Assembly: GCA_003313425.1 (NCBI GenBank)
Contig: NHZP01000031.1
Coordinates: 555,963-619,962 of the forward strand
Reading direction: 5' to 3'
DNA: 64,000 nucleotides
Origin: Pseudopyrenochaeta lycopersici
Lineage: Eukaryota; Ascomycota; Dothideomycetes; Pleosporales; Pseudopyrenochaetaceae
This document shows, one piece after another, positions 10,277 through 22,193 of the stretch. Positions within the stretch are counted from its first letter, which is position 1. Each line of letters begins with the position of its first letter. Both the position numbers and the translations under genes were made by a program. The notes under the pieces are model-generated. The model was not told the DNA's origin. It saw nothing but the letters and a program-made list of their open reading frames with translations, and searched no databases.

Positions 10277-12690
10277 ATGGCTGATCGATCGAACTTACCT
10301 GCGCTATCTCTGAGAGAGCTTCTTAAGCAGCTAAATTTCTATGTTAATAAGCCAGAACCCACCATTATCTGTCGTGTATGCCAGTTTGCTTTGAATAGGA
10401 TTAATTCTTTAGTAAAATATATTATAGAGAAACACAAACTTCCCAGGCATTTGGCAAAAGAGGCGAGCCAATATCTGAGACTATACACTATCCTAGGACC
10501 GAAGGAGCTTCGCCTGCGACTAGATTATTCCTCTCCTTATCCTCATCTCTCTAAGCACCTTGTGGTTATGTGTAAGCATTGCGGACTAAAAACAACGAGC
10601 ATTGAAGTCTTAAGCCGCCACCTCTCGAAGGAACACAACATAAAGTGGAAGACATTAATATGGCGTGGCGAGCATGTAATTAACGGACTGATGCTCTAAA
10701 GCTAGGACCGCACCAGAGCGTATAGATACTGGATAGTAGTGGTAGAACAGGATGGCTTAGTGCTAATTAGCAGCTCTTTTAATAATAGCCTGTTACAGCA
10801 ATCTGTGCAGCATATGCAGCGACTTAAATAGCTACATTGTAATAAGCTTAGACGCATTAGAGGTTATTTAGAAGAATTAAATATTAATACTAGCAGCTCT
10901 AAAATAGCTCTTAACACTAACTAGATACGACGCACTTAGTGCGCTAAGACCTTTGCGGGCGCTAATTAGAAAGTTCTTGTGTAACTCGCTGTGAATCTGC
11001 GTGATATTACAGTGCCCTTCCAAAAGTTCTCGCCGCGCACGCACGAGCCACCCTCACTAGCACATAGGCACAAAACTTTAACACTATAAATCTTAGCTAA
11101 TATATAATGTAATTTAATTTTTATAATATAATTTAATTTTTTTTAAAGTAGTAGTTATGTCTAGGTTTAATATTTTATTTACTACTCTTACGCTTTCTTA
11201 TATATAGTAATTTATTATCGTATACTTATAATAAGGCGCTAAATTAGGCTAGCTAGTATATAACGCTAGTAACTTTTTAATATAGTATAAAAGCTATCTT
11301 ACTCCTTTATAGCTTAACTATAATTATTATACTAAAAATAAAATCTATATATAAGCTTTTTAAGATACTACTAGAGGTACTTAATTAGGTTAAAATTAAG
11401 TAAGAAAAGTAGCTAGTTAATAGTACTAATATAGTACTTAGCTAGAAATCTCCTTATAGCTACAGCTATATATACGCGCACGTTATCTTATATAAAACGC
11501 TATAAAAAATACTATAATTATAAGAAGCTTTTCTTTAAAGCTTAAATATAACTTTTAGTAGAGTATTTATAGTTTAGAGTATTAGGATTAGGCTTTATTA
11601 TAACTAGAAGGCTCCTCTATATACGCTTATATTTATTTAGCTATATTAAACTTTATACTATTTATACTACCTTTTTACTATAGCTATAAGTTTAAAGTAT
11701 TATTATCTTCTATTTCTTTTATATATTATAAATACTTACTCTTATATTTACTTTAAGCTCTTCTAAAAGGAGTACTTATCTAAAAAGTATATAGTATATT
11801 AATACTATAAGAAATAAAAGTACTTTTTATAAAACTTAAGCTACTATAATATATATAATTTGTTAAGCTTTAGGCACTTTTTATAAAGAGATATAGTAAG
11901 GCTTTATCTTTTAAGATACTACTATAATATAAAATAGCTAGGTAGCTTTAAACTAGTACTATTTAGATTTATAACTACTACTTCTTTAGCTAGCTTTTTA
12001 TATATAATTTTTAGCTATATATATACTTTATAATAGATAATCTTCTTCTATTAAAGTAATAGTATAAGTAGTTTACTACTATAAAGTTTATCTATTATTT
12101 TACTAGTTTATTAATATCTTTTCCTAATATTATATATATTATATTTACTATAGCTAAATATATTTATAACTTTAGTAACTATAGTACTACTATATAGTAT
12201 ACTAATAATTTAATTCTACTACTAGACTATTAAATTAGGACGTCTAAGCGTATTTTAGTCTATTTTTTAAAGAATTTAGCGTTATAGTAGCATAGTTATA
12301 ATACTGTAAAGTTAAGGTAGTGTTATTATGATAGAGCGCGTCGCACTAGCGCAGTAAGAACTTTTAGAAGGGCACTGTAAGAAGAACTTAGGCCTAGAGT
12401 TTATGAAGGTATAGCCGTGTATAGCGGCAGAGAAGATGAGTCTAAACTTTGTTACATAGTTACTACGCTAGATTGCGTGCTTGATCGATGTTAAGACACT
12501 GTTCGCCACACTGACGTCTCTATTCAGTGTTTGCTCCGCACCTCGTACCTGGATCGTACCTATAAGGCGCCTTTTGAGCTAGTGAGTCGCAAAGTAACTG
12601 CTGAAGGATATAGAGGGATGTTTAAGAAAGCCGTTTGCTTTTGCGTGCTGGAGATTAGGCAAATCTGTGAGACAAAATCTCCTGCGGAGA
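10277..12690 (+). pseudogene. OrsD-type double C2H2 zinc-finger gene D, broken and split by a transposon
   Basis: The first 140 codons (10277-10699) are intact: finger one CRVC-(x)n-H, a Leu-rich middle, finger two CKHCG-(x)n-H with HLSKEH. This is the double-finger layout of the OrsD (DUF3505) domain. After the stop the same frame continues as a decayed gene that matches copy C at 47032-51480 almost segment by segment. The match resumes after a Tc1/mariner insertion (11010-12377) at about 12460-12690 with DRTYKAPFELVSRKV. Homology then stops, so the gene is truncated there. The role of the family is unknown; fingers suggest DNA binding. It could be a degraded mobile-element gene rather than a host gene. 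Confidence 0.75.
11010..12377 (-). mobile_element. Tc1/mariner relic inserted in gene D
   Basis: Both ends carry the inverted repeat CAGTGCCCTTC[C/T]AAAAGTTCT (left 11010, right complement ending 12377), flanked by TA on each side (11008-11009 and 12378-12379). Length 1,368 bp is typical for Tc1/mariner. On the minus strand near 11390 the DDE_3 block reads LLNFNLIKYL, equivalent to the conserved PDxNPIExLW. RIP decay is heavy. The insertion separates two parts of gene D that are contiguous in copy C. Confidence 0.75.
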
Positions 12691-12917
12691 TATTTCACAG
12701 ATGCACAAGATCAGGCACTGACGCAGTTATGGTAGTATCAAAGTTTACTTGACTGGGCAGGTACCCCCCTCCCAGACATGCTTAATGGCAAGGACAGTCC
12801 TGCACATATCCTCTTTTTCCAGTGAGTTATGTCGGCCTGAAGACATATATATCTCACTAAAGGTTGCGTAGCGCATTGTATTATTGTACTGTTTTGAATC
12901 TCTTCTAGCCGTTCTAG

Positions 12918-13466
12918 GATTCTGCGGAAGAGCTGCGCCTTCGTTCGTTCAGTTTAATCGATGCTACTCTTGCAGTTATCTACTTCGCATCACTAAACCA
13001 AATCAAGCGTCTCGTATACGTCCATCATATCCGTGATCCACCTCTACCTACGAAATTCTGGTTCAACACTGCCGTGTTACGAGTAAGTACCGAGGTCATT
13101 AAGAACGCGGCCTATGATTCAGATTGGTATTTTTATTTCTGGTTATGCTTGGCATTTTGGAAGAATGCTTATGTCAGTTACTGCAACTTCTATCTCATAG
13201 CGCGAGCTAATCTAGCAGCTGCTCTTTACTATAGTGCGCTTCGTGGTAATGTCGCTAGTGTAATGGAAGAAGAAGTAAGTGCTGCTGGGAAGTATTATAA
13301 AAAGTCAGAGAAAGCAGTCGTAAGCGGTCTACTTGATCCTGACCTCGGCAAGGATGACCTGCAGGATGCGCAGATGGTCGCCTTCGCCAGGCGACTTGAC
13401 GAGCTCATCCTGTTTGACGAACTAACAACAAACGGTTATGATTCTGCAATTGAGGCTTCAATCTAA
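12918..13466 (+). pseudogene. Fungal Zn2Cys6-type transcription factor, C-terminal fragment
   Basis: The frame is open from just after a TAG at 12915 to TAA at 13464-13466 (about 182 codons). The sequence is helical and ends in ARRLDELILFDELTT, which resembles the C-terminal end of a group of fungal-specific transcription factors (RFDELxxFDEFT). No Zn2Cys6 cluster or start is visible upstream, where the broken zinc-finger gene D ends, so this looks like a truncated leftover. A possible donor (gtaagt at 13083) lies inside the frame and could mark an intron, but reading through gives the more family-like protein. The family call is from memory and moderate. Confidence 0.4.
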
Positions 13467-14823
13467 CTAGAAATGATCATTTTGGGCTGGAAACTGTACG
13501 AATACAAGAGCTCAGGAGGGCTTGATCAATGTATAGAAGGCTGCTGATTAGATTCATTGCTTCTTACTCGCTTATAGTAATTTTACCACTAGGTTGAAAT
13601 CTGGTAAAAACTTGGTTAACGTAGGCATTCAGAGTAGGGTTGTGACAAGTCTGTTGATGGTGAGCTTAAGTGATGGCAGCGTAATGTGTTGATGCTTCGG
13701 TATTTCCTGCTTTCGAGATAGCCATACACTGAGCTGTATCGTGATGTTACATGATAGCCGTCGCGATCCATAAATTGGAAGACCCTCTGAAAATTCAGCG
13801 CTTTGTTAGGTTTAGCACATAGGCAACAGAAGTTCCTCGAACATCAGATGTCTATGGCGTCTAGGGGATGTTGATATTAAACAGTTATGAAGTATCAGCA
13901 TATGCAACATATCCTATTAACCCATTACTTATAGAAAGCACAGTAGGCATAGCTATACGTGTGCAGGTCTCGAGTAGATTAAGGTTATATCAGTTCTAAT
14001 TCTCTATTCGTCCTTATACTTTTGTCTGATAAGCAGGATAGGAATCCGGCATACAAAACATAATCGACTCGCAATAGTAAGCTTACAGTAAACACAACTA
14101 GACCCTAATATGGGGTTAGCAGATTCCGATTAAACTCCTATTCTGGCATAGCGTGTAGTGTCTCTAGAGTATTGTAGCTTTAACACCTATCTACCTTCGC
14201 ACGCCTTCTAAATTAAGCCTTAAAGTAGGTGAGGGAAGTACTACAGAACCTGACCTACGCCCTAAAAGCGCTTTTAGGCTGTAATTATACGTGCATGGTT
14301 ATGTTGATGTGCCTTGTTTGTTGTGGTGGTTGTGGTGGTTGCTAAACCTGCCTTACCTAATTTAGCCTTTACCACCAGCACTACCTCCTTCCTACACCCA
14401 TAACTCTACTACTACAGCTCTAAATGGCAAAATAAGATCTGCGTTAGCATCTAAAGATATTGATGTACAATCATAGTCTTAAAAGTATCTAATTTCTCTT
14501 CTAACCCTATCCGCGTGTCACACCTTCATAAGCTATGCAAAATGATTAGCCTAAATTACGTTAACTTACGGTCTACAAGTTAAAAAGGATTTTTATGGGC
14601 GCAATTAGCATGAAACGAGCGTACAGAAGATAAACTCTCCCCCTTACCAGGTGACACAAGCTTTTGTCGCAAGAGCTTTGCTTTAGTAAGCTGTTCAATT
14701 AGTTCCGCAACTAAAACTTGTAGATTCAAGATTGCATTTTTGAAGTCCGCAGTATGTCTGAGTTAATCGTGGGATGACCTTTTCTAAGCGTCATCGAAAG
14801 TTACATGTCTCACCGACCTAGGG
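13467..14823. other. Unique-looking intergenic DNA, no gene recognised
   Basis: Balanced composition, not visibly RIP-decayed. It contains a short GTGGTTGTGGTGGTT simple stretch near 14320. No convincing frame or domain. Confidence 0.4.
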
Positions 14824-15321
14824 TCAATTCCATCCTTTTCTTTTTTCATTGCGAGCTCTGTTTCTATAAAGAAATTGTTTGCTTTGCCAATTTCCTCTTT
14901 TCGTCACCCGACAGCTTTGGTGAACATGCTCCAACTCAGTAAGAGTGGGCGTTGATACTTGCAATTGGTCTTTTTCTCGAGCCGCCTGCAGGGGTTTCTT
15001 CAGCTCCGTATCAGTGACTTCGTATATGACAACCTTCCAGAGGTTATTAAGGACGCCATGGCTAAAGCTTGCACAGCCCAACATTTTGAACTTCTTAACA
15101 GCCAGTACTGTCGACTCAGGTTGACACTCTACGGATTTCTTATCTGCACCGGGAGCAAATCCGTGCGCAGGATGAATAAAGCGGGAAGGTACGTAAGACC
15201 GCTTCTTAAAGTCGTAGATTCCATCAGCTTCCCGAATAATGCATTGCACATAATTTTCAACCTTGGATGCATAGACAATGACTAGATGCGTAGGGGTAAC
15301 TCTATTGCGGCTACTATTCAT
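14824..15321 (-). CDS. Hypothetical protein, 165 codons
   Basis: An uninterrupted minus-strand frame starting ATG at 15321. I do not recognise the protein. It has no obvious signal peptide or membrane segment, several scattered Cys, and a basic C-terminal tail (NRARNEKRKG). The opposite strand is also open for 108 codons, which weakens the case that this one is real. It lies just downstream of the small secreted gene on the same strand, with 265 bp between them. It may be a gene fragment or chance. Confidence 0.3.
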   Translation of the reverse strand: MNSSRNRVTPTHLVIVYASKVENYVQCIIREADGIYDFKKRSYVPSRFIHPAHGFAPGADKKSVECQPESTVLAVKKFKMLGCASFSHGVLNNLWKVVIYEVTDTELKKPLQAAREKDQLQVSTPTLTELEHVHQSCRVTKRGNWQSKQFLYRNRARNEKRKGWN

Positions 15322-15586
15322 TTAGTGTGGCTGAGGAAGCGCCTGTATCCGTATATGTTTCGAAGAGATTGAATTCAATAAGTTAGGTTACTACCAGGTT
15401 GCTAACAGGGTTACTAGCCCAATTATACTTTCATTCTCACGAAAGATGATAGGGGCCGGCTACTACAAATGTCGATTAGTTATTTGGGTGAACGGGCTAC
15501 TGCTGGACTTTATATATTCACTTGCTCACTTAACTCTCTATCCCCACGACCTCTTTGTTTCGCCATCATCAGCACATATTCTACAA

Positions 15587-16157
15587 CTAAGTATTTGCCC
15601 ATGTGTAACAACTATCATCTCTATGCATCACGGCAACATACCATTTGCCACCACTTCCCTTTTCAAGTCCTCTTCCAGCCCATCCAGGAGGACTAGAGTA
15701 TAATCTTAGCTCTAAAGTAGCTATAAAGTCCAAACGCTAAGTAAAAAAACTCACCACTCAGGATTCCTGCCGCGAGGGCAGCAATAGTTCATAAGGTAAG
15801 CGATACCCACAGCATTCTCATTCGAATCCTGGGTAGCTGTACCATCATTGGTAGAAATACAGAGCTGTAGTACTGTTAGTCACAGATGATATATTAGGAA
15901 ACGTGCAGTAGAAGTTAGGTGTCATGGTCGTCTAAGCCTACCTTAGTGCTTCCATACACTTGCGATTCATCAACATTCCGTCCAACTACTGTAGGGCCTA
16001 ACTTATATCCTGCGCTCATTCGTCTTAGTAGCTCAATGCCTTCGTCCTTAGGAAAATATCTCCAGCCCTGGTACTTGCAGCCCATGTCCGCAAGTGTAGG
16101 TCCGAGAAGTGACAGTATCGTCAAAAATGTGGGCACAGTAACGCAATGGATATGCAT
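15587..16157 (-). CDS. Small secreted cysteine-rich protein, 143 aa, three exons
   Basis: Exon 1 is 16157-15942, exon 2 15864-15755, exon 3 15692-15587. Introns of 77 bp (GTAGGC donor, TGACTAAC branch, CAG acceptor) and 62 bp (GTGAGT donor, TAG acceptor) are in phases 0 and 2. The protein starts with a hydrophobic signal peptide (about 23 residues, ending TLA) and then has six conserved cysteines: one soon after cleavage, one at the exon 2 start (LC), a CC pair, one before a GW, and one near the C-terminus. The neighbour at 16863-17414 on the other strand has the same exon phases and the same cysteine order, so the two are paralogs and support each other as real genes. Likely extracellular, possibly an effector or antagonistic peptide. 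I do not assign a family; a remote likeness to KP4-type killer proteins is only a thought. Confidence 0.75.
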
Positions 16158-16862
16158 AGCGCAATTTAGGGCTCGTCTCGTAACGTAGTGTTTAGGAATG
16201 TAGCTATTAGCGCTTAGAAAATGTAAAGCTCAAGTTCGTAGGGTTGAAATAGATAGAAACCTCCAGTACTCTTATATAGTCTTTGTGGTCTGTATATAAA
16301 AGGATGCTCGCTGGAAAGCTAGTTCAAAAGGAGGTCAGAAGTAAGGAAAAAGCCCTATCCCAGATCCACCTAGTTTATTAACGTTTTGGGGGCAGAAAGC
16401 ATATGGGCAGATAGGTGGCTGTGGCATAACCAAAGACTAGCTAATAGTATACTCCTTCTTAAAACCTAGAAGGTAAGCAATTCATTAAAGTCGTAGGTAA
16501 GTTCTGCAAATAAACACCCTAAACGGTTAGAGCGATAATTTTAGTTCTTACTATGCAGCACTGTGCTTTTGATTTTAGCGGATACTTTTAAAATGTAAGC
16601 AAAAGGCAAGGGCGAAAACGAAAACGTGCCAGCCTTTGTAATACGATGGGTATTTTTAGCAAGGAAGAAAATTCTTGATGTTGCGACTTTCTACATATTG
16701 TAACCTAATTCGCACCTTACTTAGTGTACTCTATTCTCTATAAAGAATGCTAACCTCCCAAATTGAAAGTCTTGTAGTTGAAATCATATCGCGACAACAT
16801 TCTAACTCTCTTCTACCTTGATATACAATATTACTTGGTTTTTATTAGAAATTTCTCCCAAG
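16158..16862. promoter_or_regulatory. Shared intergenic region between the divergent secreted genes
   Basis: About 705 bp separate the two start codons, so it must carry both promoters. A TATATAAAA lies at 16294-16302 in plus orientation, but it is over 550 bp from the plus gene start, so its role is uncertain. Confidence 0.4.
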
Positions 16863-17414
16863 ATGCAGATCTTTACGCTTCCCACTCTTACTGTACTCTT
16901 AACTTTACTTGGGAGCTCCCACGCTGGCATTGGTTGTTCGCCGTCGTTCGGGTCTACCTTTTCTAAAAATGACGTATTATCTCTCCAAAAGGAGATAGTT
17001 TTGAATTGGAGCCCTACAAAAGTTCCAGGCCCACTTGGTCGCTGGGGGTTAAAGTGGGGTACTACTCAGGTAAGGAAGGAGACATCCTGGGTTATCTCAC
17101 CTAAGATACATTGTCTATATTGTTAGCTAACTGAATTAACAGCTTTGTCTTATTAACCGGTATGCCGGTGGTCCATCCACAGTCCACCCTGGTGAATCGG
17201 CTGGTCGTCTAGCTTTCATCCTAAATCGTTGCTGTAAGGGAGATGTCTGGTATGTAGTCCTGCTTGCATTTTTACTTCTCCTGCCCATGCTACTCATGCA
17301 TTGTAAGCTGACTGGATAAACAGCCAAACAGGTTGGACGGATGCAGATGCGACTAACGGCGTCAACGTTATTGTTAGCATAATGAGCGCGAATGCTGATT
17401 GCAGTAAATATTAA
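16863..17414 (+). CDS. Small secreted cysteine-rich protein, 134 aa, three exons (paralog)
   Basis: Exon 1 is 16863-17069, exon 2 17143-17249, exon 3 17324-17414. Introns of 73 and 74 bp have GTAAGG and GTATGT donors, CTAAC and CTGAC branch-like sites, and AACAG acceptors, in phases 0 and 2. I chose the ATG at 16863 because it starts directly on a hydrophobic signal peptide (MQIFTLPTL..., ending SSHA) and aligns with its divergent paralog; an upstream in-frame ATG at 16818 would bury the signal. Six cysteines match those of the neighbour: after the signal, at the exon 2 start, a CC pair, one before a GW, and one six residues short of the C-terminal stop region. Expected to be secreted and disulfide-bonded. 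Function unknown. Confidence 0.75.
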
Positions 17415-18460
17415 AAAAGTACACTATCCATAAAGGCGGTCAAATCAGGGGTCTATAAGCCCCTAGTTGGACAAGAAACCCTGGATAGTGGCCTCAAGTT
17501 CTGAATTCCCGTAGACCTTTCCAACTAGGGGTTATTCGCGGTCAGATTACCCTACAACTCTGCAGTCTAGTGTAGAAAATTCAAGCGTATCAAGTAAACC
17601 AAATTTTTTAATAATGCGGCTAGGATAGTGATTTGGAGGGCGCAAAAAGCGTCAATAGATAGCTTGGTAGGGTTGTCGGTTATGATGTACAGAGTGTGAG
17701 GATGGCAGAAGACATCAAAAGATGCGCTGAATTTATGCTGGCACATCTGTTGAATTCTACCACCTCATTCCAGATCCTTCCAAGTCCCATACCATCTTTT
17801 TTGTCTTTGTGACCATTCTATTCACATCGAACAAGCCACGTATCCACGACTCCAGACATCGGCATGTCCTCCGCACACAATCAGTACAGGTGGTACCATG
17901 TTCTGTGCGCTCGAAACGCATATCTTGCCATTCCACCAACCATAGCTATCCGATCAGCGACAAAAATGCGGTACTTTAGCAGTGGTGTTCAATTGAGTGC
18001 CACATTTCTCATTGACGCACTCTTAGGCACAACTCTTGATGATATATCCATTTGAGTCCCCGCTTGAAGATGTAGCTACAGCGGGATTGTGTGGTTAGCG
18101 TCCGATCAAGGGAGCCTATTGACCTTCGGAAGGAACGCCCGCGATGTTTCGTAGACCAAAAGCGGTTTGCTCATTTCCCCGACTCTTATAAGAAGTACAT
18201 ATGTCTCGATCCAGCATCGGATAAAGATTATAACCCTCCAGCTCGCTCGCCTGTACCTGCAGTTTCAGACCGCAGTCCTTCTGCCGTTTCCAGCTAACAT
18301 AGCAACACATCTACCTCAGAGCTCTTCGGTCTGGAGGCACGTTCCCGTGGCCCTTCAGATCATCAATCACCGGATCTCCACACACCCTGTATAAGTATCT
18401 CAAGCCAACTTGGTGATACAACAGACTCAGACTTCTACAGCTCTGTTGAGTCACTGTCTT
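17415..18460. other. Intergenic DNA with an inverted repeat, no gene recognised
   Basis: No convincing gene. Short open frames on both strands overlap each other and show no known domain. Confidence 0.4.
17460..17531. repeat. Inverted repeat (12-bp arms)
   Basis: CCCCTAGTTGGA at 17460-17471 is repeated in inverse as TCCAACTAGGGG at 17520-17531, with a 48-base spacer. It lies about 50 bp after the stop of the secreted gene, so it may be part of its 3' region or the remnant of a small element. Confidence 0.5.
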
Positions 18461-18465
18461 CACCA

Positions 18466-20120
18466 TGACGGACAGCGCAAAAATTTGAGGAATTTGTACT
18501 GAATGTATTTTATAACGCTATTCCTATCCTCAACAACGCCAATAATTGGTTCATTGGAAGCAGAAAGTAAATGCGTTCATCCAAATATCTGCAGTGGCTG
18601 ATAATAAGGCCTTTCCGCCTTTCAAAGAAGAGCAAGCACGACAATGGACGCATCGCTGGAAGTTTTACTTGGCCATGATTACTGCAAAATTGACACATAA
18701 ATGCAGCACAGCAAGTTGCTGTCTCTAATATTCATCGATTTCTACAACTTCTAGAAGCGGTGAAGGTCAGTGTCAAGCCAAAAGGCTCTGGGACATACAT
18801 TAACCTGTAGCGGCGCTACATGCCCCTTACACGAGAGCGGCGCGGAAGCGCTCATGCCCTCGGAGCTGAAATCAGGAGAATCCACGCCATGAAGTTCCTG
18901 CTTGATCCTGCCTGTGTTACACCCGAGATTAAACGTACCTTCTTTTTCCTACACGCACTAGGTCCTAAATATGAGAACTTTCGCGATTATATATTTAGAC
19001 AAATGGACCTTGTCAATGACAGAGACGCCGACGGAAACGTCGCTAACCCTGCACCTACCTTTGGCCATATCGGAAATTAGGCCATAGAGAAGAACATAGG
19101 AAAAGACAGTTGGACAAATAACCAACTGAGGGGCAACCGCTTCCATTCCTCGCCTTAGTTCGGGGATCTGGTCGTAAGACGCTCGCCCCATCACCAGATG
19201 GAAACACATGTCGAACTGAAATTGATGCTGTCCCCTATTGCACTTTCTGTCCGAAGCCCTACCATGTTCAAGCTGATTGCTTCAAGAAAAATCCTAATCT
19301 AATCTAATATAAAAGAATTCAGGAGAGGATGGACAAGGCTATGGAACAGGAACAGTGGGACCACACTGTTGCGAGCGCAAAGGCCTGTAGAGACGACACA
19401 TCCGATGCTGAAGACGACGATGCTGAAAGTCCCAAAGACCTAAAGAAACCCACATTTATGGCGATGAAGGTCACAAGCGAGGATTTTAACGCAGCCTTCG
19501 GAAAAGAAATCCAGTACAGCCTTGCCATACCTGACCACACTTTGGCAATGATGGCTACAAAAATACTACCAATTCGCGATGTCTGGATCGTTGACAGCAG
19601 ACGTGCTCAGCACGTCTACAATCAACAATTCCTCGAGGTTTGTTCAAAAAACTGAATGTCATGGACCGCCACTCAGAAGCGTCGATAGCTCTACATCCCC
19701 TTCAGGTGTAGATACAATCAATATCTTATGCAACGTACGGGGTCGCCAGGAGCAAGTGACTATAGCGGTAGGCACACTTATGTGACCCTGTAGCAGCTTG
19801 TGCCTCGACCTCAAGGTTGTGTGAAGTGCTAATAGCGTAAGCACCAGTACAGTCCAAGAGTAACACGTGTCTTCAACAGTAATAGACATAGTAAAACAGA
19901 AGAAAAACTTTGGGCTCAATGGAAGGCTGAAGAGATCTGAAGTTGCAGCATTCGCTTCCTAATTGGGGTGGGTCAGATGACTGCACAACCCTAGTAATCG
20001 AACTACAGAATTGTCCAAAGTTAGCCTAATCACCGATGACGAAGGGACAAAGAAATTCCGTGGGAAGGCTCGCAGAATCCTGCGTAACTCCATCGCAAAG
20101 CCTCTCCCAGACTAGATATA
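18466..20120 (+). pseudogene. Copia gag-protease relic with frameshifts (not RIP-decayed)
   Basis: The start is near an ATG at 18466 (MTDSA). Pieces in several frames match a Copia gag: WKQKVNAFIQISAVAD (near 18550), then ALGAEIRRIHAMKFLLDP to FRDYIFRQMDLV (18860-19010), and a CCHC knuckle CTFCPKPYHVQADC near 19240. They are followed by the protease opening VWIVDS near 19580. Frame changes and stops lie between them, and integrase and reverse transcriptase are missing. Base composition is ordinary, so this copy decayed mainly by indels rather than RIP. It is related to, but not the same as, the Copia element at 1-2524. Confidence 0.7.
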
Positions 20121-20289
20121 ACACCAAAGCTTTAAATTGATCCTGCTTCCAGATCGATGGAGGAATTTGACACAGTAAGATCCTACTTGCGTGACAACGA
20201 AGGCAAGCATGTCATTCTAATTTGAGATACGATGATGATGATTGCCTCAAACACACTCAATTCTCGTCGTTGGCAAGCAGATAGTTGAC

Positions 20290-20640
20290 ATGAATGGGGC
20301 CTCCATTAACCGAGCAGCATCCTCCATGCCCCTCCCTACTACCCCTAACTACAGCCCATCGCGTATCTCTTAAACCTTTCTTTAAGAGCTTTGATTAGGA
20401 TTATCCTTGGGATCAGGAGCGCACTGCCATAAACATCAGCAAGAATCTCATACGACAAGCAGCACTGTCAGGACATACACCAGGTCTATTAGTACCCCCC
20501 AAGCAGGGACCTCCAGGCAAGCGCAAGACACTTCCAGAGACCAGTTCCCCGGCAGCAAGTGGTACTGCAACTACGAAGGTAGTAGTAGAGAATAAGAAAG
20601 AAACGAGGGGGGTGAGGAGCTTCATATTTGATGAGGTTAA
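20290..20640 (+). other. Possible coding remnant, unrecognised
   Basis: One frame from the ATG at about 20290 reads a plausible basic, proline-rich tail (WDQERTAINISKNLIRQA, then GPPGKRKTLPET) with one internal TAG. I do not recognise it. It may be the end of a lost gene or chance. Confidence 0.2.
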
Positions 20641-21009
20641 GGATTTGTTTTGCGGGAAAGTCTTAGACGAGTCAAGCGTGGAATTAGCAGGAGGAGTGAC
20701 TTTTTTGTTGTACTGGATAGTAGTTCTAAGGTGGGCAATGCTAAGGGTTTTATACTTTTCTTTTTGAATAGCAATTATGAAAGCTAGGAATAATGCAACT
20801 GTCTTCATGTGGTAATTACCTGGAGAAAAATTGAGTTGGTGTAGGGTCTAAGCTCTGCAGCCACGTAGTTTAGAGACAAAATCCTTCATAGGAGAATCTC
20901 CTTATATTGGCCTAACATGCAACTCGAGTCACTGTGGTTAGAACTGAGACTACGAGCTTATGTGTATGCAGAGGCAGATGCCACTGCTTACCTCTAGTCT
21001 TCACTATGC

Positions 21010-21101
21010 TTGGATAGTTGCTGACGCCGGCTCAGAATAATTGGATAATTGCTGACGCCAGCTCGGAATGATTGGATAGTTGCTGACGCCAGCTCCGTTT
21101 T
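21010..21101. repeat. 31-bp tandem repeat, three copies
   Basis: The unit begins TTGGATA[G/A]TTGCTGACGCC and recurs at 21010, 21041 and 21072, with small differences and a diverging third copy. Confidence 0.8.
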
Positions 21102-21880
21102 GATCGATCATAGTTAACACTCTAACGTACATAGCTGCCGATGCATATTCTATCCATCGTAACGTCTTTCCCTTCGACGTGGGACACCCCCTGTGGCGGG
21201 ACAACACACCTCTACCTCAATGCTCAAGGATTGTGGGGATTTTCTCAAGTATAGAAATTAGTTCTTGCAGCCTACCTACCTACCTACCTCCCCGCGACCC
21301 TTACGATTAGAGCCCTATCATCAATCGGCGAGAGGATTAATATCAGTTAGGGTTTAATCCCCTAAGAAACCCTATCCGCTATAACCCCACGAGCTAGGCC
21401 TAATGCACAAAAAATTTCGCTTAATTTCGCTTAGTGTTAGGGTTTCTCCCTTACTATTTAGGAGGCGACTTATATATTATAATAGGTCTAATATATTATA
21501 AATATGTACTTAGATTAAAAAGTCTCTTATATAACCCTATTTTATACGCCTCTAAATTTATTACTAGTTATATTATTTTAAGATAGTTATATACTTTATA
21601 GTAGTTTAGGGTTAGAGTTAAAAGTTTCTTACTAATAATAAAATCTATATTATAATAAGCGTAAAGTAGTGATAATAATAGTGTATATAATTATAGTAGA
21701 AGGCTAAAAGTATTACTAGATAACTATAATAAAATTTTCTACTATCTAGAAGACTTTAAAGTCTTACTTTATTAGGAATACTATATACTAATTATAAATC
21801 TTAATATATATCTTTTATAGTATTATTTTATACTTACTATAACTTAATAATAAGTAAATAAATACTTTAGTTACTATACT
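21102..21880. other. Intergenic to AT-rich DNA, no gene recognised
   Basis: Contains a short (CCTA)n run near 21270. From about 21430 it becomes RIP-type AT-rich. No domain found. Confidence 0.4.
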
Positions 21881-21884
21881 ATAG

Positions 21885-22193
21885 ATAACCTTCCTAAGAG
21901 GATAAGAGTTTCTGTACCTAAATAGTCCCTTCCTAAGAGGATAGAGGTTTCCGTACCTAAATAGTGCCCAAAAAGGCTTAACGCTACAGTTTCTTATGCT
22001 TAAAGTAGAATATTTAGGGGCTCTATTTTTAAAGTAAAGCTATAAATAATAGTTACTTTTTTATTAAACTTTTTATATAAAAACTACTTACTAGTATCTA
22101 GAGATTCTTATTTTATAACTTACAGCCCTAAACAGTAATATGTATACTAAAATAGAGTTATAGTTTACTTCTAAATATAAAGTTCTACTAAAA
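21885..22193 (+). repeat. Fragment of the repeat found upstream of gene E
   Basis: Opens with a 38-bp direct duplication (CCTTCCTAAGAGGATA...GTACCTAAATAGT, twice at 21890-21968). It then aligns with 34855-35140, the region directly upstream of the OrsD-type relic E (shared GGCTTAACGCTA, TTACTTTTTTATTAAACTTT and GTTCTACTA/GTTCTGCTA). The Fot1/pogo element inserted at its right end. Confidence 0.6.

Noticed and set aside
15587..17414. Firm assignment of the secreted pair to the KP4 killer-protein family
   Set aside because: Only general features (signal, cysteines near the C-terminus) agree; cysteine spacing does not clearly match.
21340..21440. Telomere-like TTAGGG/CCCTAA units
   Set aside because: Only isolated single units in repetitive DNA, no tandem run.
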